A stretch of DNA of 64,000 nt from Carnegiea gigantea (Eukaryota; Streptophyta; Magnoliopsida; Caryophyllales; Cactaceae). Numbering within the stretch: position 1 is the stretch's first letter; every line of letters starts with the position of its first letter. Made by a program: the position numbers and the translations under genes. The notes below the pieces were generated by a model. It was not told the DNA's origin and ran no database searches. It saw nothing but the letters and a program-made list of their open reading frames with translations. Below, in pieces: positions 50,182 through 61,970 of this stretch. Location: assembly GCA_029747015.1 (NCBI GenBank), contig JAKOGI010002269.1, positions 1 to 64,000 of the forward strand. Direction: 5' to 3'.

Positions 50182-51953
50182 TGTAACGCCCCGAATTTCT
50201 ACTTCATTCTTTCTTGCTAATATTAACCTATGTGGCAGTTGAAAACCTAAATAGGAGGTTACCGCAGTATTTTCTTTGCGGAAATACCAAGCTGAGTGTC
50301 AACCAACACATTAATGCAAAAGGGTACTTTAATAATACTTCAATTTAAAGATTTAAACCCAATTATGGCAATGACTGGGCTAGAACAAAATCTATTACAA
50401 GTGCCTTTCCAAAACAAACTAAGGTGATCCAAACTATAACTTAAACGATGGAGCCTCGCTCTAACTTTGGGTCCCCATTCCCATGCGCATACGCTTCACC
50501 TAAAAATAAACATTTGGGGAATATCAGATAAACTCAATAACAATCACCCCTAGCAGCAAAGATACGCACACAAATGCATTTTTAAAACATTTTATGGGTG
50601 GGGGAAACGCATAAGCTACTCAGGAAGGCCACATTTTTACAAAAGTCAATAAACACTCCCCATTTATTTAGCTTCAGCTCTTCAAGGGTAAGCAATCCCA
50701 TTGGGTCTCATAGCGTGCTCTTAGGTCAAGAACAGCCGCTTAACTGCAACCTGGTCTACTATCACTCGGACAGTCACCGCTTAACTAACCCTGGCCTGCC
50801 GCCTCAATGGATGGTTACCGCTAACCTGGCCCACGCCCATCCATAAGGGGGCACGTGGTTGCTCACATGCATGCACTACACTCGGGGAAGGCTAATGGCC
50901 TTCGAAACACAAGGGAAACCAAATTCCTCAATCTCACCCATTTAGTCGGTCATTACATGCTCAAAACTAATAATGCCCTTTAGTCCACATACTTAGTCCG
51001 AACCCGGCCCATTCTTGTCCCGAATATCTAATTTTATTTTGCAACACGACCAACCTAAAATCCACCCATTTGCCAATTTTGTAAAGCAATGCAATTACAA
51101 ATCATAAGGAGAAATCGCATCACACACACACACACCCGGTATAAGTATCGAACCTTCACACGACACATTCAAATATTCCTTCAGCAAAAACACAATTAAC
51201 ATTTTCGAAGCTCATTTGGGGAACGGTTAGGGCATGCTTGTTGCCTAGCGGGCCGTAGCCTTACAAGCTCGATTTCCCTTAGCTCAGCCTTGATATTCGC
51301 ACCTGGATTCGAACAATGTCCATATTTTAGCCCCTAAACTGTATGAACACATCCCCACCGTGTCCTTAGTCTAGATTAATTTTTCTATGATTTTTAGATC
51401 ACTTTAGGAATTTCTAGTTGTAACCAATCCTGATTTCCATTTCAGGCAGAATCTGGACTCAACTTCCAGAGCCCATATCTTGAGTTCCCGACGTCAAAAC
51501 TCAAAGTTCTTTCCCATTCTGAAAATTTCACTCCGTCCCCTAAAATCTATATGTTCGATGTTTCCCTAGAATCTATCCAAGACTAATTAAATTTTCTCAA
51601 AGATCCCCCGCTACCACTGGCTGCCCAGATCTGGGTAGTCGTTGGTAAATCATCTATAACTGACACAATACAACTCCTATTTCCTTGATTCAAAAGCCAA
51701 AATACTCAGCACATTCTGACCTATCTCTCATAAGAATTTCATGATGTTTCGACTAATACAACATCGTGCGTCGAATTTTAAAATGGGATACATTTCGTCT
51801 CTAGTCAGTGGCGTTCTGCCCACTTTATCTTCTCTCAAATGGAGTTCTTTTGGTCTGAATTTCAACCACGTCGAAGTCAGTGGTGTTCTTTTGGTTGTGT
51901 GGAACTCGCCACTACGGTTGCGTCTGAGATGAACCTGAGCTCTGATACCGCTT
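50182..51953 (-). repeat. Array unit 22, general type
   Basis: 1,772 bp, the longest uninterrupted unit, partly through an expanded (CA)n stretch at about 51120-51136. PBS: GCTCTGATACCG. Confidence 0.88.
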
Positions 51954-53641
51954 TGTAACACCTCGAATTTCTACTTCATTCTCTCTTACTGATATAAACC
52001 TATGTGGCAGTTGAAACCCTAAATAAGAGGTTACTGTAGTATTTTCTTCATAGAAATACCAAGCTAAGTATAAACCAACACATTAATGCAAAAGGGTTTC
52101 TTTAATAATACTTCAATTTAAAGATTTCAACCCAATTATAGCAATGACTAGGCTAGAATAAAATCTAGTACAAGTGCCTTTCCAAAACAAACTAAGTTGA
52201 TCCAAACTATAACTTAACCGACGAAGCCTCACTCTAACTTTGGGTCCCCATTCCCATGCACATACGCATCACCTGAAAACAGACATTTAGGGAATGTAAG
52301 ATAAACCCAATAACAATCACCCCTAACAGCAAAGATACGCGCACAAGTGCATTTTTTAAACATCTTATGGGTGGGGGAAAGGCACAGGCTACTCAGGCAA
52401 GCTGCAATTTTACAAAAGTTAATAAGTACTCCCCGTTTATTCAGTTTCAGCTTTTTAAGGGTAAGCGATGCCACTGGGTCTCATGGCCCGCTCTTAGGTC
52501 GAGAACAACCGCTTAGCTGTAACCTACCCTACTATCACTCGGACAGTTACCGCTTAACTAACCCTGGCCCACTGCCTCCATGGATGGTTGCCGCTAACCT
52601 CGCCCACGCCTATCCATAAGGAGGCACGTGGTTGCTCACATGCAAGCACTATACCCGGGGAAGGCTAAAGGCTTTCGAAACACAAGAGAAGCCAAATTCC
52701 TCAATCTCACCCATTTAGTCGGTCATTACAAGCTCAAAATTAATAATGGCCTTTAGTCCACATACTTAGCCCGAACCCAACCTATTCTTGTTTCAAATGT
52801 CCAATTTTATTTTGCAACATGACCAACCTCAAGCCCACACATTCCCCAATTTTGTAAAACAATACAATTGCAAATCATAAGGAGAAATCGCATCACACAC
52901 GCACCTGGTATAAATATCGAACCTTCACACAACACATTCAAATATTCCTTCAGCAAAAGCACAATTAACATTTTCGAAGCACATTCGGGGAAGGGTTAGG
53001 GCATGCTTGTTACTTGGTAGGCCGTAACTGTATGAACACATCCCCACTGTATCCTCAGTCTAGATTAATTTTTCTATGATTTTTAGATCACTTTAGGAAT
53101 TTCTAGTTGTAACGAGTCCCGATTTCTGTTTCGGTCAGAATCTGGACTCCAATTCCAGAGTCTATATCTTGAGTTCCCGACATCAAAACTCAAAGTTCTT
53201 CCCATTCTGAAAATTTCACTCTGTCCCCTAAAATCCTTATGTTCAATGTTTTCCTAAAATCTACCCAACACTAATTAAATTTTCTAAAGGATCCCCCGCT
53301 ATCACTGGCTGCCCATATCTGGGTAGCCATTGGTAAATCATCCATAACTGACACAATACAACTCCTATTTCCTTGATTCAAAAGCCAAAATACTCAACAC
53401 ATTCTGACCTATCTGTCATACTAATTTTATGATTTTTCGGCTAATATAACATCATGCGTCGAATTTTGAAATGGGATATATTCGGCCTCTAGTCAGTGGC
53501 GTCCTGCCCAGTTTATCTTCCTTCAAACGGAGTTCTTTTGGTCTGAATTTCCACCACGTCGAAGTCAGTGGCGTTCTTTTGGTTGTATGGAGGTCGCCAC
53601 TATGGTTGTATCTGATGTCAACCAGAGCTCTGATACTACTT
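51954..53641 (-). repeat. Array unit 23, mosaic with deletion
   Basis: 1,688 bp. General type at first, C-type variants from about 52357 to 53029, then about 80 bp missing where GGCCGTAAC joins TGTATGAACAC, then general type again. PBS: GCTCTGATACTA. Confidence 0.9.
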
Positions 53642-55410
53642 TGTAACACCCTGAATTTCTACTTCATTCTTCCCTACTAATATTAACCTATGTGGCAGCT
53701 GAAAACCTAAATTGGAGGTTACCGTAGTATTTCCTTCGTGGAAATACCAAGCTAAGTATCAACCAACACATTAATGCAAAAGAGTTTCTTTAATAATACT
53801 TTAATTTAAAGATTTCAACCCAATTATAGCAATGACTAAGCTAGAAGAAAATCTATTACAAGTGCCTTTCCAAAATAAACTAAGTCGATCCAAACTACAA
53901 CTCAAATGATAGAGCCTCGCTCTAACTTTGGGTCCCTATTCCCATACGCATACACTTCACCTGAAAACAAACATTTAGGGAATATGAGATAAACTCAATA
54001 ATAATCACCCCTAACAGCAAAGATACACACACAAATGCATTTTTAAAACATTTTATGGGTGGGGGAAACGCAAAAGCCACTCAGGCAACCCGCATTTTTA
54101 CAAAAGTCAATAAGTACTCCCCGTTTATTCAGTTTCATCTTTTCAAGGGTAAGCGACCCCACTAGGTCTCATGGCCTGCTCTTAGGTCTAGAACAGCCGC
54201 TTAACTATAACCTGACCTACTATCACTCGGGCAGTTGCTGCTTAACTAACCCTGGCCTACCACCTCAATCGATGGTTACCGCTAACTTGGCCCACGCCCA
54301 ACCATAAGGAGGCATGTGGTTGCTCACATGCATGCACTATACCCGGGGAAGACTAAAGGCCTTCGAAACACAAACGAAACCAAATTCCTCAATCTCACCC
54401 ATTTAGTCAGTCATTACATGCCCAAAATTAATAATGCGCTTTAGTCCACATACCTAGTCCAAACCCAACCCATTCTTGTCTCAAATATCCAATTTTATTT
54501 TGCATCATGACCAACCTCAAACCCACACATTCCCCAATTTTATAAAACAATGCAATTGCAAATCATAAAGAGAAATCGCATCACACACACACCTGGCATA
54601 AATATCGAACCTTCATACAGCACATTCAAATATTCCTTCAGCAAAAGCACAATTAACATTTTCGAAGCACATTCGGGGAAGGGTTAGGGCATGCTTGTTA
54701 CCTGGTAGGCCGTAACTTATGAGCTCCGTTTCCCTTAGCGCAGCCTAGGTATTTGCACCTGTATTCAAACAACACCCATATTTTAGCCCCCAAACTGTAT
54801 GAACACATCCCCATCGTATCCGTAGTCTAGATTAATTTTTCTACGATTTTTAGATCACTTTAGGAATTTCTAGTTGTAACTAGTCCTGATTTCTATTTCG
54901 ATCAGAATCTGGACTCAACTTTTAGAGTTCATATCTTGAGTTCATGACATCAAAAATCAAAGTTCTTTCCCATTCTGAAAATTTCACACTGTCCCCTAAA
55001 ATCCGTATGTTCAATGTTTTCCCAAAATCTATCCAATTACTAATTAAATTTTCTCAAAGATCCCCCGCTATCACTGGCTGCCCAGATCTGGGTAGCCATC
55101 GATAAATCGTCCACAACTGACACAATACAACTCCTATTTTCTTGATTCAATTGCCAAAATACTCAGTACATTCTGACCTATCTGTCATAAGAATTTCATG
55201 ATTTTTCGACTAATATAACATCATGGGGCGAATTTCAAAATGGGATACATTCGGTCTCTAGTCAGTGGCATTCTGCCCACTTCATCTTCTTTCAAACGGA
55301 GTTCTTTTCATCCGAGTTTCCACCACGTCGAAGTCAGTGGTGTTCTTTTGGTTATATAGAACTCGCCACTATGGTTGTATCTGATGTCAACCTGGGCTCC
55401 GATACCACTT
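53642..55410 (-). repeat. Array unit 24, general type
   Basis: 1,769 bp. The LTR end is TGTAACACCCTG. PBS: GCTCCGATACCA. Confidence 0.88.
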
Positions 55411-57176
55411 TGTGACACCCCGAATTTCTACTTCATTCTTTCCTACTAATATTAACCTATGTGGCTGCTGAAAACCTAAATAGGAGGTTGCCGTAGTATT
55501 TTCTTCGTGGAAATGCTAAGCTGAGCATCAACCAGCACATTAATGCAAAAGGGTTGTTTAATAACACTTCAATTTAAAGATTTCAACCCAATCATAGCAA
55601 CGACTAGGCTAGAATAAAATCTATTCCAAATGCCTTTCCAAAACAAACTAAGTTGATCCAAACTATAACTTAAACAACGGAGCCTCGCTCTAACATTGGG
55701 TCCCTATTCCCATGCACATACGCTTCACCTGAAAACAAACATTTAGGGCATATGCGATAAACTCAATAACAATCGCCCCTAACAGCAAAGATACGCACAC
55801 AAGTGCATTTTTGAAGCATTTTATGGGTGGGGGTAACGCATAAGCTACTCGGGCAAACTGCATTTTCACAAAAGTCAATAAGTACTCCTCGTTTATTCAG
55901 TTTCAGCTTTTTAAGGGTAAGTGACCCCACTGGGTCTCATGGCCTGCTCTTAGGTCGAGAACGGCTGCTTAACTGTAACCTGGCCTACTATCACTCGGAT
56001 AGTTTCCACTTAACTAACCCCGGCCTACCGCCTCAATGGGTGGTTACCGCTAACCTGGCCCACGCCCATCCATAAGGAGGCACGTGGTTGCTCACATGCA
56101 TGCACTACACCCGGGGACGGTTAAAGGCCTTCGAAACACAAGGGAAACCAAATTCCTCAAATCACCCATTTAGTCGGTCATTACATGCTCAAAATTAATA
56201 ATGCCCTTTAGTCCACATACTTAGTCCGAACCTGACCCATTCTTGTCTCAAATATCCAATTTTATTTTGCAACATGACTAACCTCAAACCCACGCATTCG
56301 TCAATTTTGTAAAACAATGCAATTGCAAATCATAAGGAGAAATTGCATCACATACACACCTCGTATAAATATCGAACCTTCACATGACACATTCAAATAT
56401 TCCTTCAGCAAAAGCACAATTAACATTTTCGAAGCACATTCGGGGAAGGGTTAGGGCATGCTTGTTACCTGGTACGCCGTAACTTACGAGCTCGGTTTTC
56501 CTTATCTAAACCTAGATATTCGCACCTGGATTCGAACAACACCCATATTTTGGCCCCCAAACTATATGAACACATCCCCACCATGTCCTTAGTCTAGACT
56601 AATTTTTCTACGATTTTTAGATCACTTTAGAAATTTCTAGTTGTAACCAATCCTGATTTCTATTTCGGTCAGAATCTAGACTCAACTTCCATAGTCCATA
56701 TCTTGAGTTGCCAACATCAAAACTCAAAGTTCTTTCCCATTCTGAAAATTTCACTGTGTCCCCTAAAATCCGTATGTCCGATGTTTTCCTAAAATCTATC
56801 CAGTGCTAATTAAATTTTCTCAAAGATCCTCCGCTATCACTGGCTACCCAGATCTGGGTAGCCATTGGTAAATCATCCATGACTGACACAATGCAACTCC
56901 GATTTCCTTGATTCAAAAGCCAAAATACTCATTACATTCTGACCTATCTGTCATAAGAATTTCATGATTTTTTGACTAATATAACATCGTGGGTTGAATT
57001 TTAAAATGAGATACATTCGGTCTATAGTCAGTGGCGTTCTTCCCCCTTTCTCTTCTTTCAAACAGAGTTCTTTTGGTTCAACTTTGCACCACGTTGAAGT
57101 CAGTGACGTTCTTTTGGTTGTATGGAATGCGCCACTACGGTTGTATCTGATGTCAACCTGAGCTCTGATACCACTT
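55411..57176 (-). repeat. Array unit 25, general type
   Basis: 1,766 bp. The LTR end is TGTGACACC. It holds the last fusion junction (57095/57096) and a perfect PBS. Confidence 0.9.
57096..57176 (-). other. Leader plus PBS segment, representative of the array
   Basis: This is the copy next to the complete LTR. The PBS, TGGTATCAGAGC on the minus strand, is 57162-57173, separated from the LTR end (57177) by three bases (AAG in sense). The leader runs to 57096, where it is fused to LTR interior. The leader's last bases carry AGTCAGTGACGTTCT, almost the same as AGTCAGTGGCGTTCT inside the LTR about 95 bp away in the consensus. That short direct repeat flanks the fusion point and may have guided the founding deletion. 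Confidence 0.8.
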
Positions 57177-57545
57177 TATAACACCCCGAATTTCTAATTC
57201 ATTCTTTCTTACTAATATTAACCTATATGGCAGCAAAAAACCTAAATAGGGTGTTACCGCTGTATTTCCTTCGTGGAAATACCAGGCCAAGTATCGACCA
57301 ACACATTAATGCAAAACGGTTCTTTGAATAATACCTCAGTTTAAAGATTTTAACACAATTATAGCAACGACTAGGCCAGAACAAAATCTATTACAAGTTC
57401 TTTTCCAAAACAAACTAAGTTAATCCAAACTATAACTTAAGTGATGGAACCTCACTTGAACTTTGGGTCCCCCTTCCCATGCGCATACACTTCACTTAAA
57501 AATAAAACATTTAGGAAATATGAGATAAACTAAATAACAATCACC

Positions 57546-57550
57546 CCTAA
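57546..57550. repeat. Target site duplication, left copy (CCTAA)
   Basis: CCTAA precedes TGTAATAGCCC and recurs at 60693-60697. Array units have CACCCCTAACAGC with one copy. Confidence 0.93.
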
Positions 57551-60500
57551 TGTAATAGCCCGACCCTAAATCATGTTTATTTATTTAATTTAGCTATGTT
57601 ATTAATTTTTCACATTTATTTATCTCATTTAATCATCCTTGTTGGGAGAATTCATTTTGGGCCCCAATTTGCAATTTGAGTTTCATTTACTGTAACAACA
57701 TCGAGTGAACTGATATTAGGCGCCGGTAAATATGATTAGGTGATAAATTATTTTCCATAATGTCATAAAATTTTAATTTTTAAACATGCAAAACTTTGGA
57801 CCCAAATTCATTAAATTTGGCCCAATTCATTTAGGCCCGATTTGCGGCCCGATTCATTTTGGGTTAAAATTGTAGCCCGAAAATTTTGGTGCAATTAAAT
57901 TAAGTATTTTACCATCATTTGGCCTAATTATCATTAGCAAAAAGTTGCCTTATGGATGGATAAATATCATCCAAGCAAGTTAGATAAATCTAAAAAAAAT
58001 TACAAGCAAACCATGCCACACATTCCCTTCTTCCTCTCCTCCTTTCTCTCCCCATGGGCTGCTACTGTTGTTGCTGAGTTATGGTGGCTGCCACCACCTT
58101 CTGCAACCAGCCAGCCACAATACCCTAGCACCACTAGCCGCCACCCCCAATCCTCAAAACCACCGAACATTACCTTCATCTCCTTCTTTTTCAAGTTCAA
58201 AGTGAGTAACTCTATCACCTATCTTGTTGATTTTGGTTTTGATTCTTATTTTTATGGATTTTAATTGTTGATCGTGTTATTTTGATAAGAATAATAACCA
58301 TTTTGATGTTTTAATTGGTTGGTTATGCTTAAAAGCATGGTAGGGATGAGTTTATGCATGAGCATGCAAGCTTGTATTTGAAATGATAGATTTTGATTTT
58401 GGTACTTGATTTTTATGATCTTTAGCATTAGTAATGGATATCATAACATTTATGTTGAGTTTGGATGAGTTAAAATGCAAGAATAAGATGGTCATAAGTT
58501 AGGGTTTTGGTGATCAAGCATGGGTTGATTTATTTCTAGCATCAAGTATATTATTTGTGGATAATTGGATACAGAAATGAATCTTAGATGTGTTGTTTAA
58601 CTTGGAAAATCACTTGAGGTGATTTTATAAAAAGGGATGGATTATGAAATTTTTCCAATTGATTATAAAAGGTGATTTTTCTCATTTATGCAAATAAGTA
58701 AGCTTATGGATGTACTTTGAGTGTTTTTGAAAAAGAGAAGAATTGAAAATTTGATGTAGATGATTATGAAGTAAATCTAAGTAATATGGCTTTGCAACAT
58801 GATGATAAGGAACAAAGCTTTGTTAAATGATTTTAAGGAGTGATTTTAGAGGGGAATTATGTGAAGAAAAGGGAGAAAACAAACACAGTGTGGCTGTGAA
58901 TAGGCTGAAAATAGTGGACACTTTGCGAATAAACGGGTAACATTCTACCCATTGAAAAATTATGATTTTTGGGTGATATGTATATTAGTGAGTTATCTTT
59001 CAAATGCCTTTTGAATTACTTTAATCTGAGTTCTGTGGAAAAGGTTATGGCCATTTTGCTAGGACTACACAGGATAAACTGAAGTTGTGTATAGTTGTGT
59101 TCTAACCCAATTTTGGGAATCCTATTGTGGGAATTATGTTTTGCACTATGAATGAACAATTTGAGGGACTTTTTGTGCTTTTCATATTGGGGTTTTATAG
59201 CTCAATTGAAGGTTGGAGGTGAAAGATATGGATTTACTAAATTAGACCTTCAAACGGTAATATGAGGGAAGAAAGAAATCATGGCATTTGAAAATATTAT
59301 CAAGAGTCTCTACATAATTATGGATATTGCAAAGAAATTATAAAGTTTAATGGGTTCAACAACTTTAATTATGTATAGAAGCTTACTTGGGTTGGAAAAA
59401 CGAGTTAAATGGATATGAGAATGAAATTTGAGCAGACACAAGATTGGGGCCAATTGGGCCAAGCCAAGGTTATATGAGCTTTGATGAACCCCACAATGCC
59501 CCTCTTGGTATTAAACCTTTTATTATTCATTTCAAAAATATCAATAACCTATATTCCATTTATATCCATTAAAGTCCTTTCATTATTACCTCAATTATTT
59601 CATTTTGGTCTATTTTGCTTCAATTTGTTTTACTTTAAGTTCAATGACCCTAACTTATTTATTTTTCAAAATCATTTTAGAATAAATTATCTTATGTTGA
59701 ATTGTTTGAATTGTGCATTCCCTTTTTATTAATTAATTTACATAAAGTTACAAATTATGGGAGTGAAAGTTGTTTACTAATTGTATTTACCTATAACTAC
59801 ATTTCTTAAGCAGAAATGAGGTCTAGTCTATCGTTTCCCAATGTACATAAGTATCATCAAGCGAGATTGCATTTTAAAGACTCAAATACGTTCGTTGCCT
59901 GTATCTTTAGAAATCATCATGTATTTATCAAAATTATAATTTTTTGGTAAGGACATCAATGAATCAGTTTAATCAGTGATTTATCACATAATTAGTGACC
60001 CCATCAGATATTAGTTACAGAGCATTCCCCTTTAGTTACCCGCACGGCTCCAGACCAGGTCCTCCGATTGGCTTGACAGGTGTACACCTATCCATAGATC
60101 GTAACAACATCAAAGGGGTTCACTATCAGATAATAACTAGCAATTGCTGTTTACATTCATCTCATTCACTATTTTAACTTAAAATGAACTGCAAACTGAG
60201 CGCCCAACTAATTGTTGCAGAGATCTTTTAACAATACATTAATGCATGTACTGAGCATCGGCTCACAGTTCAAAATGTTTTTCATGTTTTGCTTTAGGCA
60301 AATGCTCATTGAATCACCCTCTTGCTAGCAAACTAGCTGAAGAAAATAAGTTGAGCAAGAGAATCTAGATGGATCAACAGTGACATAACGCATGCATATT
60401 TTGAAGCTGTTTTTTGAAATCTTCAATGATGGAAGTGTAGATTATATGGCGAATTGATTTACAATGGGTATAAACCTTATGTTGCTTAACAGCTGACTAT

Positions 60501-60692
60501 ATATGGTTTAATTGTGTACGAATGTGTGTGGCTGAAGCTATGCCTAACTATGTTAATTCTAGTAATCATGTTTCAAGCCTTGTCCTTTTTGAATGGTAGT
60601 AACACCCAGATCATTGGGTTTATTAGTTCAAATTAAGGAAATCAGAATACTGATTGCTAACAGTGACACATGCTTAATTAGGGGGCGTTACA
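57551..60692 (+). mobile_element. Probable solo LTR (3,142 bp)
   Basis: It begins TGTAATAGCCCGACCC and ends GGGGGCGTTACA. The ends are inverted (TGTAA-GCCC against TGTAACGCCCC) and flanked by TSD CCTAA. No PBS, polypurine tract, gag or pol motif is found, so it is best read as one LTR left after recombination between the two LTRs of a large element, probably Ty3/gypsy. Orientation is inferred from the GGGGGCGTTACA end, which resembles LTR 3' ends here. The interior is AT-rich with no convincing coding frame; open frames such as 57956-58264 have low-complexity content. A non-autonomous element without protein genes is the alternative. Confidence 0.75.
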
Positions 60693-60697
60693 CCTAA
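60693..60697. repeat. Target site duplication, right copy (CCTAA)
   Basis: Matches 57546-57550. Array LTR sequence resumes directly with CAATAAAAGTAC. Confidence 0.93.
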
Positions 60698-61970
60698 CAA
60701 TAAAAGTACACACACAAATTCATTTTTAGAGCATTTTAGGGGTGGGGGAAACGCAAAAGCGACTCAGGCATGCCACATTCTTACAAAAGTCAATAAGTAT
60801 TCCCCATTTATTCAGTTTCAGTTTTTTCAAGGGTGAGGGACCCCACTGGGTCTCATGGCCTGCTCTTAGGTCAAGAGTAGCCGCTTAACTGTAACCTGGC
60901 CTACCATCAATCAGACGGTTACCGCTGAACTAACACTGGCCTACTGCCTCAATGGACAGCTACCGCTAATGGCCGCTCACATGCATGTACTATACCCGGG
61001 GAAGGCTAAAGGCCTTCGAAACACAAGGGAAACGAAATTCCTTAATCTCACCCATTCAGTTGGTTATTATATGCTCAAAATTAATAATGTCCTTTAGTTC
61101 ACATACGCAGTCCAAACTCGATCCATTCTGGTCTTAAATATCCAATTTTGTTTTACAACTTAACCAACCTCAATCCCACACATGCACTGATTTTGTAAAA
61201 CAATGTAGTTATAAATCATAAGGAGAAATCACATCACACACACCCGGTACAAATACTGAACCTTCACACAACACATTCAAATACTCCTTCAACGTAAGCA
61301 CAATTCACATTTTTGAAGTACATTCAGGGAAGGGTTACGGCATGCTTGTTACCTAGTAGTCTGTAACTACGAGCTCGGTTTCCCTTAGCTCGGCCTAGAT
61401 ATTCGCACTTGAATTCAAACAACACTAGTATTTCCCCAAACTATACGAAACACATCCCCGTCCTATCCTTAGTTTAGATTAATTTTTCTACGATTTTTAT
61501 ATCACTTTAGGAATTTCTAGTCGTAACCAGCCCCGGTTCCAATTTTGGTCAGAATCTAGACTCAACATCTAGAGTGCACATCTCGAGTTCCCTACATCAA
61601 AACTCAAATTTCTTACCCATTTTAGAAAGTCCAATCCGTCCCCTGAAATCCTTATGCTCGGTCCCAAAATCTATCTAACACTAGGTAAATTTTCTTAAAG
61701 ATCCCCCGCTATCACTGGCTGTCCAGATCTGGGCAGCCCTCGGTAAATCGCCATAACTCACTCAATACTACTCCGATTTCCTTGATTCAAAAGCCAGAAT
61801 ATGCAACACATGCAGGCCTATAGGTCATAAAAATTTCTTGATTTTTGGACTAATATAACATTATGGATCAAATTTTAACAATGGGGTACATTAAGTCTCT
61901 AGTCAGTGGCATTCTACCCACTTTATCTTCCTTCAAAAGGAGTTATTTTGGTCTTAATTTTCACCACATC

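Noticed and set aside
10398..53649. Recurring minus-strand open frames of about 77 codons, one per unit
   Set aside because: They start at GTG inside the LTR end and read through the PBS, which is not coding in any retroelement. They are repeat shadows.
9312..56075. Recurring plus-strand open frames of about 82 codons, one per array unit
   Set aside because: They open at GTG (GTGGGGGAAACG), not ATG, have no known domain, shift or break in several units, and recur only because the unit recurs. A dN/dS test below 1 across units would reopen the question.
57956..58264. Pro/Ser-rich open frame in the solo LTR
   Set aside because: Low-complexity content, no domain, and located in an LTR. Chance ORFs of this size are expected.
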